From Pseudomonadota bacterium (GTDB lineage: Bacteria > Pseudomonadota > Alphaproteobacteria > Micropepsales > Micropepsaceae): a DNA stretch of 64,000 bases. Below, in pieces: positions 36,896 to 44,074 of the stretch. A program made the position numbers and the translations under genes. Each line of letters starts with the position of its first letter. Position 1 is the first letter of the stretch. The DNA is taken from positions 1 through 64,000 of the forward strand of contig JAJZDZ010000004.1 in the NCBI GenBank assembly GCA_021851325.1, read 5' to 3'. Under the pieces are notes generated by a model that was not told where the DNA came from, searched no databases, and saw only the letters and a list, made by a program, of their open reading frames with translations.

Positions 36896-38404
36896 TCAGA
36901 TCTTCTGATCGTACGCGCCAACTTCGGGGTGGCGCGACAGTCGCCGGTCGAGATCCTGAAACATGGCACGCATCTGCGTCTCGGACGCCGGGCTTTCGAC
37001 CACAACCACGAGCGAAGGCTTGTTCGATGATGCACGTACCAATCCCCAGGTTCCGTCTTCCAGCGTGACGCGAACCCCGTTGACGGTAACAAGACGCACG
37101 ATCTTCTGGCCCAAAACGGTCTGGCCCCGTCGCATCAAATCCTGGTATTCTTCGGTCAGCGCCGCGACGACGTCATATTTTTTTTCGTCAGGACAATAAG
37201 GCGCCATGGTCGGCGAACCCCAGGTCTTGGGCAGCTCGGCCACCAGCTGACTCATGGTGCGACCGCCCGCGCGGTCAAGCATCTCAAGGATAGCGATGGC
37301 GGCGACAATACCGTCATCATAACCTCGACCAACCGGGGCGCGGAAAAAATAGTGTCCCGACTTTTCGAAGCCTGCAGTGGCATTCAGGTCATGGGTGTGT
37401 CGTTTCATGTAGGAATGTCCAGTCTTCCAGTATTCGGTCCTGGCTCCATTGCGTTTTAGGACTGGATCAATCTCGAATATGCCTGTCGATTTGACGTCGG
37501 CAACAAATCTGGCGTTTTCAATCCGGCTCGACAGATCGCGGGCGATCAGCACACCAACCTTGTCCGCGAAGATTTCCTCGCCCGTATCATCAACAACACC
37601 ACAGCGGTCACAATCGCCGTCAAAGCCCAGAGCGATCTCGGCCCCATGCTGTTTCAGTGCTGCCGCCATGGCGTGCAGCATCTCCATATCCTCGGTATTG
37701 GGATTGTATTTGGGAAAAGTATGATCGAGTTCGCCATCCATGACGATGACCTCGGCACCGATACGCTTCAAAGCCTCGGGCGCAAAAGCTCCGGCCGTGC
37801 CATTGCCACAGGCAGCGACCACCCTGATCGGGCGCGAGAGTTGGTGCCCCTTGGTCAGGTCCTCAAGATACCGCGCGCGCATGCCGTCGATATGGCGATA
37901 TTCGCCACCAGCCCGGCGCTGGAATGAGCCGCTGAGGACGATGTCCCTGAGGCGCGCCATCTCATCAGGGCCGAAGGTCAGAGGCCGGTTTGCGCCCATC
38001 TTGACCCCGGTCCAGCCGTTTTCGTTGTGGCTTGCCGTCACCATCGCCACGCAGGGGCAATCGAGCGCGAACTGCGCGAAATAGCTCATCGGGGTGGTCG
38101 CCAGGCCGATATCGAGAACCTCGCACCCGGCCTCGAGGAGACCAAGGCTGAGCGCCTGCTTAATCGACAGCGAGTAGGCACGATAGTCATGCCCGGTCAC
38201 CACCTGTGGCCGCACGCCCAATTCATGAATGAGAGTGCCCAGGCCCAGGCCGACCGCCTCTACCCCCAGCAGATTGAGCTCTTTGCCGAACAGCCAGCGC
38301 GCATCGTACTCGCGAAAGCCGTTCGGGCTGACGAGGGGCTCGGTTTCGTAGGCGTAGCTGTTGGGCTTGAGGTCGGCGCGCGGTCTGAAACTCATGACGT
38401 CCAT
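36896..38404 (-). CDS. Phosphomannomutase/phosphoglucomutase
   Basis: A 502-residue alpha-D-phosphohexomutase interconverting hexose 1- and 6-phosphates. The phosphoserine loop is TASHNENG near residue 128, the Mg-binding loop is DGDCDRCG near 260, and the sugar-binding and phosphate-binding loops appear as EKSGHYFFRAP-like and RASSNKPSLVV. It is typical of AlgC/ManB proteins used for capsule, LPS or alginate precursors. The start was set at ATG 38404; ATG 38395 and an upstream ATG 38488 are alternatives, none with a strong ribosome site. Confidence 0.9.
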   Translation of the reverse strand: MDVMSFRPRADLKPNSYAYETEPLVSPNGFREYDARWLFGKELNLLGVEAVGLGLGTLIHELGVRPQVVTGHDYRAYSLSIKQALSLGLLEAGCEVLDIGLATTPMSYFAQFALDCPCVAMVTASHNENGWTGVKMGANRPLTFGPDEMARLRDIVLSGSFQRRAGGEYRHIDGMRARYLEDLTKGHQLSRPIRVVAACGNGTAGAFAPEALKRIGAEVIVMDGELDHTFPKYNPNTEDMEMLHAMAAALKQHGAEIALGFDGDCDRCGVVDDTGEEIFADKVGVLIARDLSSRIENARFVADVKSTGIFEIDPVLKRNGARTEYWKTGHSYMKRHTHDLNATAGFEKSGHYFFRAPVGRGYDDGIVAAIAILEMLDRAGGRTMSQLVAELPKTWGSPTMAPYCPDEKKYDVVAALTEEYQDLMRRGQTVLGQKIVRLVTVNGVRVTLEDGTWGLVRASSNKPSLVVVVESPASETQMRAMFQDLDRRLSRHPEVGAYDQKI

Positions 38405-38490
38405 CGGAATCGGGTGACGGCTCTCTATAGCGCCGGAACTGTCTGATGCCCATTTTCTGGCGGCATCACCGTCAAAACATTTCACCAAAT

Positions 38491-38519
38491 TTTTTTATGT
38501 GATACACTATATATAACAT
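38491..38519 (+). promoter_or_regulatory. AT-rich element shared with the cysI operon
   Basis: 38491-38507 differs from 53864-53880 at only two of 17 positions (consensus TTTTTTATGTRATAYAC). At this copy the stretch 38497-38519 is also an imperfect inverted repeat with ATGT and ACAT at its ends. It lies just upstream of the SUMT gene start, and the other copy lies upstream of DUF2849-cysI, so it is a candidate site of a common sulfur or iron-sulfur regulator. Confidence 0.6.
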
Positions 38520-38522
38520 TAA

Positions 38523-39392
38523 ATGGTATGTGTAATGCCCATTGCCCTCAGAGCCGCTGAACGTAACGCGATCGCCCGCCTCAGCGAGGGCCTCAATCTC
38601 CCGAAATTCATGAGGGGCTCGGTGTGGCTGGCTGGTGGGGGGCCTGGCGATCCTGGACTGATTACGGCCCTTGGCCTCTCCGCCCTGGCAAGTGCGGATG
38701 CCGTCCTCTATGACGCGCTGCTCAATCCGCTTCTGCTCGAACTGGTGCGCCCCGGGGCCGAACTCATTTTCGCGGGCAAGCGCCGCGGTCAGCCCAGCTG
38801 CAAGCAGTCCGAAATCTCTGCGACGCTGATCCGCCTCGCCCGGGCCGGCAAGCGCGTCCTGCGTCTGAAGGGCGGAGATCCCTTTGTCTTTGGCCGTGGC
38901 GCCGAAGAAGCGCTCGCGCTTGCCCGGGCGGGCATCAGCTTCCGCATCGTCCCAGGCGTCACGGCCGGAATTGGCGGCCTCGCCTATGCCGGAATTCCGC
39001 TGACCATGCGCGACACCAATCACAGCGTCACCTTTATCACCGGCCACGACGCCGACGGACGGCTGGCAGATTTTGACTGGGACGCCCTGGCCCGCGCCAC
39101 GCCGCTGCTCGTTGCCTACATGGCCCTCGCCCATGCAGACAAAATCGCCAGCCGACTGCTCGCGGCTGGGCGCGCGCCCCAGACCCCGGCGGCAATCATC
39201 AGCGCCGCCACGACCGGCCAACAGCTCCGGACGCTGACGACCCTCGCCGAGCTTGGCGCGGCCGCACGGGACGCCAAGCCTCCCGCCCTTCTTGTCATCG
39301 GTGAAAATGTCAGCCTTGCCAACGAACTCGACTGGCTCAGTACCGGCCTCGAAGAGCAATCCCCCCCACAGCGTCGCCGCTCCGTGCTATGA
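38523..39392 (+). CDS. cobA: Uroporphyrinogen-III C-methyltransferase (SUMT)
   Basis: A 289-residue methyltransferase that makes precorrin-2 from uroporphyrinogen III with two SAM, the branch point to siroheme and cobalamin. The SAM/substrate loops are VWLAGGGPGDPGLITALG (residues about 33-50), VLYDALLN, LKGGDPFVFGRGAEE and PGVTAGIGGLAYAGIPLT, all standard. The fused dehydrogenase/ferrochelatase domain of CysG is absent, so other proteins must finish siroheme. The symbol cobA follows the usual name of the single-domain form. ATG 38535 is an alternative start. Siroheme is required by CysI, encoded 15 kb away with the same upstream element. Confidence 0.93.
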   Translation: MVCVMPIALRAAERNAIARLSEGLNLPKFMRGSVWLAGGGPGDPGLITALGLSALASADAVLYDALLNPLLLELVRPGAELIFAGKRRGQPSCKQSEISATLIRLARAGKRVLRLKGGDPFVFGRGAEEALALARAGISFRIVPGVTAGIGGLAYAGIPLTMRDTNHSVTFITGHDADGRLADFDWDALARATPLLVAYMALAHADKIASRLLAAGRAPQTPAAIISAATTGQQLRTLTTLAELGAAARDAKPPALLVIGENVSLANELDWLSTGLEEQSPPQRRRSVL

Positions 39393-39416
39393 CCACGGCC
39401 CGGTGGGGGAGCGGCT

Positions 39417-40208
39417 ATGTTTCACGTCATCGCCAAACTGTTCTGGCTCGTCTGCGCACCAGCCAATCTTATCATCTGGCTGGTCCTGAGTGCGGCGCTC
39501 CTTGTCCTGCTGCACCGTTATCGCATCGCCGGCCGGCTGGTTCTGACCGCGGCCGCACTCGCCCTTGTGTTCGCGGCCTTGCCAACCGGAAACCTGTTGC
39601 TGCGCCCGCTCGAAAATGAATATCCCCGACGCCCGCTGCCAGCACATATCGCTGGCATTGTGGTGCTCGGAGGCGGTCTCAAATCCTCAATCCTGCGCAG
39701 CCGCGGGACGTTAGGAGACGATGAAAGCATCGAACGGCTTGTGGCTGCCTATGACCTCGCGCGCCGACATCCCAGGGCACGCGTCATCTTTTCCGGTGGC
39801 CGGGGTGGCCTCACGACCGCGCTGCCGGAAGCGGTCATGGCAGGCTATGTCTGGCGGGATATGGGGCTTGATCCGCGCCGCCTCGCCTTGGAATCGCGCG
39901 CCCGCGATACCTGGGAAAACCTCGTCTATGCGCGTGCGCTGGCAAAGCCCAAACCCGGCGCCATATGGGTTCTGGCCACCTCCGCCTATCATCTGCCACG
40001 GGCTATGGGCATCGCCCGCCAGCTCGGTTGGAACATGCTGCCGTGGCCGACCAATTACGTAACCCGCGCTCACAGCGAACAGTGGTGGCCAGACACCGTG
40101 CGCAATCTGCACGAGACCGATCTGGCCCTGCACGAATGGATCGGACTGCTGGTCTATCGCCTCACCGGCCGCTGGGCGGAGCAGCTTCGGCAGGTTCCCG
40201 CGCACTGA
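39417..40208 (+). CDS. YdcF/DUF218 family membrane protein
   Basis: A 263-residue protein with two N-terminal membrane segments (about 5-30 and 38-58) and a C-terminal DUF218 domain: IVVLGGGLKSS, FSGGRGGL, ESRARDTWENLVYA and ATSAYHLPRAMGIARQLGW. This layout matches ElyC/YdcF/SanA-type proteins linked to envelope biogenesis and vancomycin sensitivity. The ATG has GGGGGA just upstream. Its 3-prime end overlaps the convergent DUF1289 gene by 47 bases. Confidence 0.9.
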   Translation: MFHVIAKLFWLVCAPANLIIWLVLSAALLVLLHRYRIAGRLVLTAAALALVFAALPTGNLLLRPLENEYPRRPLPAHIAGIVVLGGGLKSSILRSRGTLGDDESIERLVAAYDLARRHPRARVIFSGGRGGLTTALPEAVMAGYVWRDMGLDPRRLALESRARDTWENLVYARALAKPKPGAIWVLATSAYHLPRAMGIARQLGWNMLPWPTNYVTRAHSEQWWPDTVRNLHETDLALHEWIGLLVYRLTGRWAEQLRQVPAH

Positions 40209-40386
40209 ACCCGGCCGCCCGCCGGCGTTGGGGCAGTTCGGCCATCACCTGTGCCCGCTCGGCCGGGCTCATCGCTGCCCAGCCGCCAATTTCGCGCAGG
40301 GTCCGTCCGCAGCCGCGGCACAGCTGACTGCGCGGATCCATCTGGCATACAGAAATACAGGGCGTCACAATCGGAATGGTCGGCAT
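40162..40386 (-). CDS. DUF1289 protein
   Basis: A 74-residue protein with the DUF1289 signature PCISVCQMDP near the N-terminus, followed by LCRGCGRTLREIGGW. Four cysteines in this pattern suggest metal or Fe-S binding, but the biochemical role is not known. Members often lie near small metabolic genes in proteobacteria. Its last 47 bases overlap the YdcF gene on the other strand. Confidence 0.85.
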   Translation of the reverse strand: MPTIPIVTPCISVCQMDPRSQLCRGCGRTLREIGGWAAMSPAERAQVMAELPQRRRAAGFSAREPAEAAPPSGR

Positions 40387-40429
40387 GACCCTGACCTAAG
40401 CCGATGACGACGCCCCGTCAATCTACCAC

Positions 40430-40795
40430 TCAGCCCATTTTGAAGACACAGATCTTGTTGCCGTCCGCATCGCGGAAATAGGCCCCGTAGAAGGTGGGAA
40501 GCCGCTGGCCCGGCGCACCATCATCGACCGCCCCCAAGGACAGCGCCTTGGCATGCACCTTGTCGACCACGTCCTTGGTAGGGGCACTGAGCGCTACCAT
40601 CGTGCCATTGCCGCTGGTGCTCGCCTTGCCGTCATAAGGCTTGCAGATCGCCAGCATGCCACCCTGACCGTTGCCATAAAACTGGATGCGGTCACTGTTG
40701 AACAGGCGTTTGCCACCCAGTTCAGCGAGCAGGCTGTCATAAAACGCAAGCGCTTTGTCATAGTTGTTGGTGCCAAGCGTGACATACCCCAGCAT
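40430..40795 (-). CDS. VOC (glyoxalase-fold) protein
   Basis: A 121-residue single-domain vicinal-oxygen-chelate protein: TLGTNNYDKALAFYDSLL at the N-terminus and FRDADGNKICVFKM at the end give the paired beta-alpha-beta-beta-beta units. The functions of the family range from glyoxalase and epimerase to antibiotic sequestration. GGAGA five bases before the ATG supports the start. It is downstream in the gene cluster with a second VOC protein and two acyl-CoA dehydrogenases, with a 32-base gap. Confidence 0.88.
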   Translation of the reverse strand: MLGYVTLGTNNYDKALAFYDSLLAELGGKRLFNSDRIQFYGNGQGGMLAICKPYDGKASTSGNGTMVALSAPTKDVVDKVHAKALSLGAVDDGAPGQRLPTFYGAYFRDADGNKICVFKMG

Positions 40796-40827
40796 GAAAC
40801 TCTCCTTTGTTGCCCCGGCTCTGTTTC

Positions 40828-41217
40828 TCAGCTCCGGAAGTTCATTTCTATCATGATACCGTTCGGATCGCGCACGAACAGCTGCTGCAACCCGATCTCG
40901 GCGATGCGGTTTTCGCGGTAGGCGATGTTATGTGCCTGCAGGCGGCTAATCACCTCCGAGGCATCCCGGCCATGAAAAGCGACATGATCGAGCGCCGCGC
41001 CGCCCGCAGAATATTCGCCCCGCCTGTTCTCGACCAGCTGCCCTTCGCGACCAACAAGATGGACGACTGCGTGCCCCTCGCAATAAAGCCAGTAACCGGG
41101 AAAGCCGAGATCGGGCCGCCCGCCCTCGGTCAATCCCAGTATGTTGCAATAGAAGGCACGTGTCGCCTCAAGATCATCGCTCAGGACCGTGACATGATCG
41201 AGCCCACCAAGCCCCAT
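40828..41217 (-). CDS. VOC-family protein, dioxygenase/epimerase-like
   Basis: A 129-residue VOC protein: GLDHVTVLSDDLEATRAFY, HLVGREG, LDHVAFHGRD and FVRDPNGIMIEMNF give three histidines/glutamates typical of metal binding. The start is ATG 41217, with GGAGGT close upstream; a longer frame reaches into the acyl-CoA dehydrogenase gene. It starts one base after the stop of that gene, so the two are translationally linked. A role as a CoA-ester epimerase or hydrolase in the same pathway is plausible but not proved. Confidence 0.87.
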   Translation of the reverse strand: MGLGGLDHVTVLSDDLEATRAFYCNILGLTEGGRPDLGFPGYWLYCEGHAVVHLVGREGQLVENRRGEYSAGGAALDHVAFHGRDASEVISRLQAHNIAYRENRIAEIGLQQLFVRDPNGIMIEMNFRS

Positions 41218-41218
41218 G

Positions 41219-42463
41219 TCACCTCCCGGATGGCAGCTTGTTGAACGGCACATCCTTGTCGACACGCACATCCTGCGGCAGCCCGAGCACGCGCTCGGCA
41301 ATGATGTTACGCAGGATTTCGTCGGTGCCTCCCGCAATACGCAGGCCAGGCGCACTCAACCAACCCAGCTGGAACATTCCGCCAAGAGGGGCATCCTCAC
41401 CCTTCAGGCTCCCCAGTTCGCCCTCCAGCTCGGTGGCATAGGCGGTCAGGTCCTGGAGCTTGGCCGCAACGACGATCTTGGCGATCGAGGCTTCCGGCCC
41501 CGGCTGCTGACCACGGGAAAGCGCCGTCATGGTGCGATAGGTGGTATATTTGAGACCCGCCGAACGCACATACCAGTCAGCGATCTTCTCGCGCACCGCC
41601 GCATTGCGCAGGGCCGGACCATCTTCCAGTTCAAGGTCGCGGGCCAGCTGCAGCAGCTGTGGCACATCGAGACCACCGCCTTGCCCGCCGCCGACTGCAA
41701 GGCGCTCATGCATCAGCGTCGTCAGCGCCACCCGCCAGCCATCGCCGACATCGCCCACACGCATGCTGTCCTTTACCTTGAGATCGGTGAAGAACACCTC
41801 GTTGAATCCCGAGGCGCCAGAGGCCTGTTTGATCGGACGCACGTCTACCGCCGGGTCATGCATGTCCACGATGAACATGGTCAGCCCCTTGTGTTTTGGT
41901 ACGTTGGGATCCGTGCGGGTCAGCAATATCCCGAAATCAGAGATCTGCGCCCCGGTGGTCCAGATTTTCTGGCCATTGATCAGCCACTCATCCCCCTTGC
42001 GCTCCGCACGGGTGCGCAGACCAGCCACGTCAGAACCGCCCGCGGGCTCGGAAAAGAGCTGGCACCAGATCTCCTGACCATGAAGGGCGGGCTTGACGTA
42101 ACGCGCAAGCACCTCCTTGGCGCAGTAGGTCATGACCGTGGGAATGCACATGCCCAAGCCGATTGCGAAGGGCCCCCCGAGTCCATCGAGTGATTTTATC
42201 TTTCCCTCTTCCTGGCTGAAGATCACCTGCTGGATCGGGGTGCCACCAAAGCCTCCCACCTCCTTGGGCCAGGTGATGCGCGCATAACCGGCTTCCGCCT
42301 TGCGCGCCTGCCAGGCTTTGGCAGCCGCGAGGAATGCCTTGTCCGTGCGCTCGGCAAGCTCGTCGCCCCCAACGCCTTCACCACGACGTGGGGCATTGGC
42401 TGCCAGCCATTCGCGAACCTGTTTGCGAAATGCGGCTTCTTCTGGAGTATCTTCGAAATCCAT
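41219..42463 (-). CDS. Acyl-CoA dehydrogenase, FAD-binding subunit type
   Basis: A 414-residue acyl-CoA dehydrogenase with the complete FAD and substrate signature: CQLFSEPAGGSDVAGL (middle domain), IWTTGAQISDFGIL and the C-terminal IAGGTDEILRNIIAERVLGLP. TLMHERLAVGG lies where the catalytic glutamate sits in several FadE-type enzymes. It is paired with the 375-residue dehydrogenase encoded 15 bases upstream on the same strand, a layout seen in two-subunit FadE complexes that act on bulky or steroid-like side chains. AAGGA eight bases before the ATG supports the start. Confidence 0.92.
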   Translation of the reverse strand: MDFEDTPEEAAFRKQVREWLAANAPRRGEGVGGDELAERTDKAFLAAAKAWQARKAEAGYARITWPKEVGGFGGTPIQQVIFSQEEGKIKSLDGLGGPFAIGLGMCIPTVMTYCAKEVLARYVKPALHGQEIWCQLFSEPAGGSDVAGLRTRAERKGDEWLINGQKIWTTGAQISDFGILLTRTDPNVPKHKGLTMFIVDMHDPAVDVRPIKQASGASGFNEVFFTDLKVKDSMRVGDVGDGWRVALTTLMHERLAVGGGQGGGLDVPQLLQLARDLELEDGPALRNAAVREKIADWYVRSAGLKYTTYRTMTALSRGQQPGPEASIAKIVVAAKLQDLTAYATELEGELGSLKGEDAPLGGMFQLGWLSAPGLRIAGGTDEILRNIIAERVLGLPQDVRVDKDVPFNKLPSGR

Positions 42464-42478
42464 GTCGGTATCCTTCCC

Positions 42479-43606
42479 TTAGGCCGCATTTGACTGTTCG
42501 AGGGCCGTCACCAGTCTGTCTTTCCAGCTGCGCTGAGCCCCCAGATTGAGCGCCAGTTCACGCGCCCGCTTGTAATAAAGATGGCAATCGAATTCCCAGG
42601 TGAAGCCGACACCGCCATGGGTCTGGATGTTCTCTTTTGCGGCATAGTCAAACGCCTGGGTGGCCGATACCCGCGCCGCTGCCGCCGCCAAGGTCAGCTC
42701 CGGGGCATCGGTTGCCAGCGCCCAGGCGCCATAATAGGCATTGGAACGTGCCAGTTCGTTGTTAACGTACATGTCGGCGAGCTTGTGCTTGATCGCCTGG
42801 TAGGAGGCGATCGGACGGCCGAAGGCATAGCGTTCCATGGCATAGGCCTTGGCCATGGCCAGACACGTATCGGCTCCACCTACCTGTTCAAACGCCGTCA
42901 ATATTGCCGCACGATCGAGCACCGCCTGGGTGATACCCCAGCCCTCACCGATCTGCCCGACGGCTTCAGCCGGAGCATTGTCGAAAGTGATCTGTGCGTG
43001 CTTGCGCGACGGATCAATCGACTGTTCAGCTTGGCGGCGTACGCCTTGGGCCGTGAGATCGACCAGCGCCAGGCACAGAGCCCGTTCACCGCTGTCCTCG
43101 CTCGCGCGCGCCAGCACGAGCGCATGATCTGCCGCCAGGCCATCACTCACGGCGCGCTTGATGCCGTTCAGACGCCCCCCCTTGAAGGTGGTACGAACCG
43201 ATTTGACCGTCAGGGGACCGGCCCCCTCGCTGCGCGCGAAACAGCCAATCAGGCTGCCATCGGCAATCTTAGGCAGCAGCTTGGCCTTCTGGGCACTGGA
43301 GCCGGCACGCAGCAGGCCCTCGGCAAAGAGATAGACGCTGGAGGCGAAAGGCACCGGCGCCAGCACCCGGCCGAGTTCCTCGGCAATGACGCAAAGCTCG
43401 AGATAGCCAAGACCAAGCCCGCCATACTCCTCAGGAACGCTTGTACCCAACCAGCCCATCTCAGCGATCGCCGACCACAGCGCGCGATCATGGCTGGCGT
43501 CACCCTCCAGAACCGCCCGCACGGCCTTGGGCGGACAGCGTTCGGTCAGAAAACGTCGTGCCTGCTCGCGCAAAAGCTTCTGGTCGTCGGAAAAGTCGAA
43601 GTTCAT
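42479..43606 (-). CDS. Acyl-CoA dehydrogenase-like protein, partner subunit
   Basis: A 375-residue acyl-CoA dehydrogenase homolog. The N-terminal domain is standard (FDFSDDQKLLREQARRFL), and the C-terminal domain keeps GRPIASYQAIKHKLADM and QTHGGVGFTWEFDCHLY. The middle domain lacks the usual TEPxxGSD loop (CFARSEGAGPLTVKS instead), so it may not bind FAD or substrate in the usual way and could be the structural half of a heteromer with its downstream neighbour. ATG 43615 and a longer open frame are alternative starts; neither has a well-spaced ribosome site. Confidence 0.88.
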   Translation of the reverse strand: MNFDFSDDQKLLREQARRFLTERCPPKAVRAVLEGDASHDRALWSAIAEMGWLGTSVPEEYGGLGLGYLELCVIAEELGRVLAPVPFASSVYLFAEGLLRAGSSAQKAKLLPKIADGSLIGCFARSEGAGPLTVKSVRTTFKGGRLNGIKRAVSDGLAADHALVLARASEDSGERALCLALVDLTAQGVRRQAEQSIDPSRKHAQITFDNAPAEAVGQIGEGWGITQAVLDRAAILTAFEQVGGADTCLAMAKAYAMERYAFGRPIASYQAIKHKLADMYVNNELARSNAYYGAWALATDAPELTLAAAAARVSATQAFDYAAKENIQTHGGVGFTWEFDCHLYYKRARELALNLGAQRSWKDRLVTALEQSNAA

Positions 43607-44074
43607 GCCTTCCATCCCGTGTTGTTTGCCAGCTACGATAGACAGGCGCGCGGGCAGCGCAATGGGGCAGTTACGGCAGGTTCGCCACTGCGGTAAAATG
43701 GCGACGACGCCACCAGTGGCGCGCTGACGGGCCCACGCCCGACGGGAACTCGCAAATGCCACATCCCCATTCGTCATAGCGCTTGGCCACCAGACCTCAC
43801 GCCGCTCGGACAGGCAGACCAGACAGAACCGCCGGCCAGCCATGCAAGGCGTCAGCCCGTCTCCAGACCTGGGTTCAGCTATGATGGCGGGCCCTGGAGG
43901 ACCCACGGGCTGGGCCCGGTTGCACCATGGCCCATCGCGGCCTCGGCCGGTGCAGAAATGGTTGCGGTGCAGCAGCGGCGACGCGGAACCACGGCAGACT
44001 CAAGGGCCAGGTTTGCGCCGCGATGACCTATGGGTTTAAGACCGGGGCGCAATCCTGTCACCTCTGAGGGTTCC
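43607..44074. other. Intergenic region between divergent acyl-CoA dehydrogenase and pepN genes
   Basis: About 470 bases. The frames crossing it look spurious. A 7-base inverted repeat cgggccc/gggcccg at 43888-43918 with a 17-base spacer is visible but is not followed by a T-run. Confidence 0.3.

Noticed and set aside
38472-39359. 295-codon minus-strand frame opposite SUMT
   Set aside because: SUMT motifs are complete on the plus strand; the frame has no motif.
42581-43696. 371-codon plus-strand frame opposite acyl-CoA dehydrogenase
   Set aside because: Shadow of an acyl-CoA dehydrogenase gene with clear domains.
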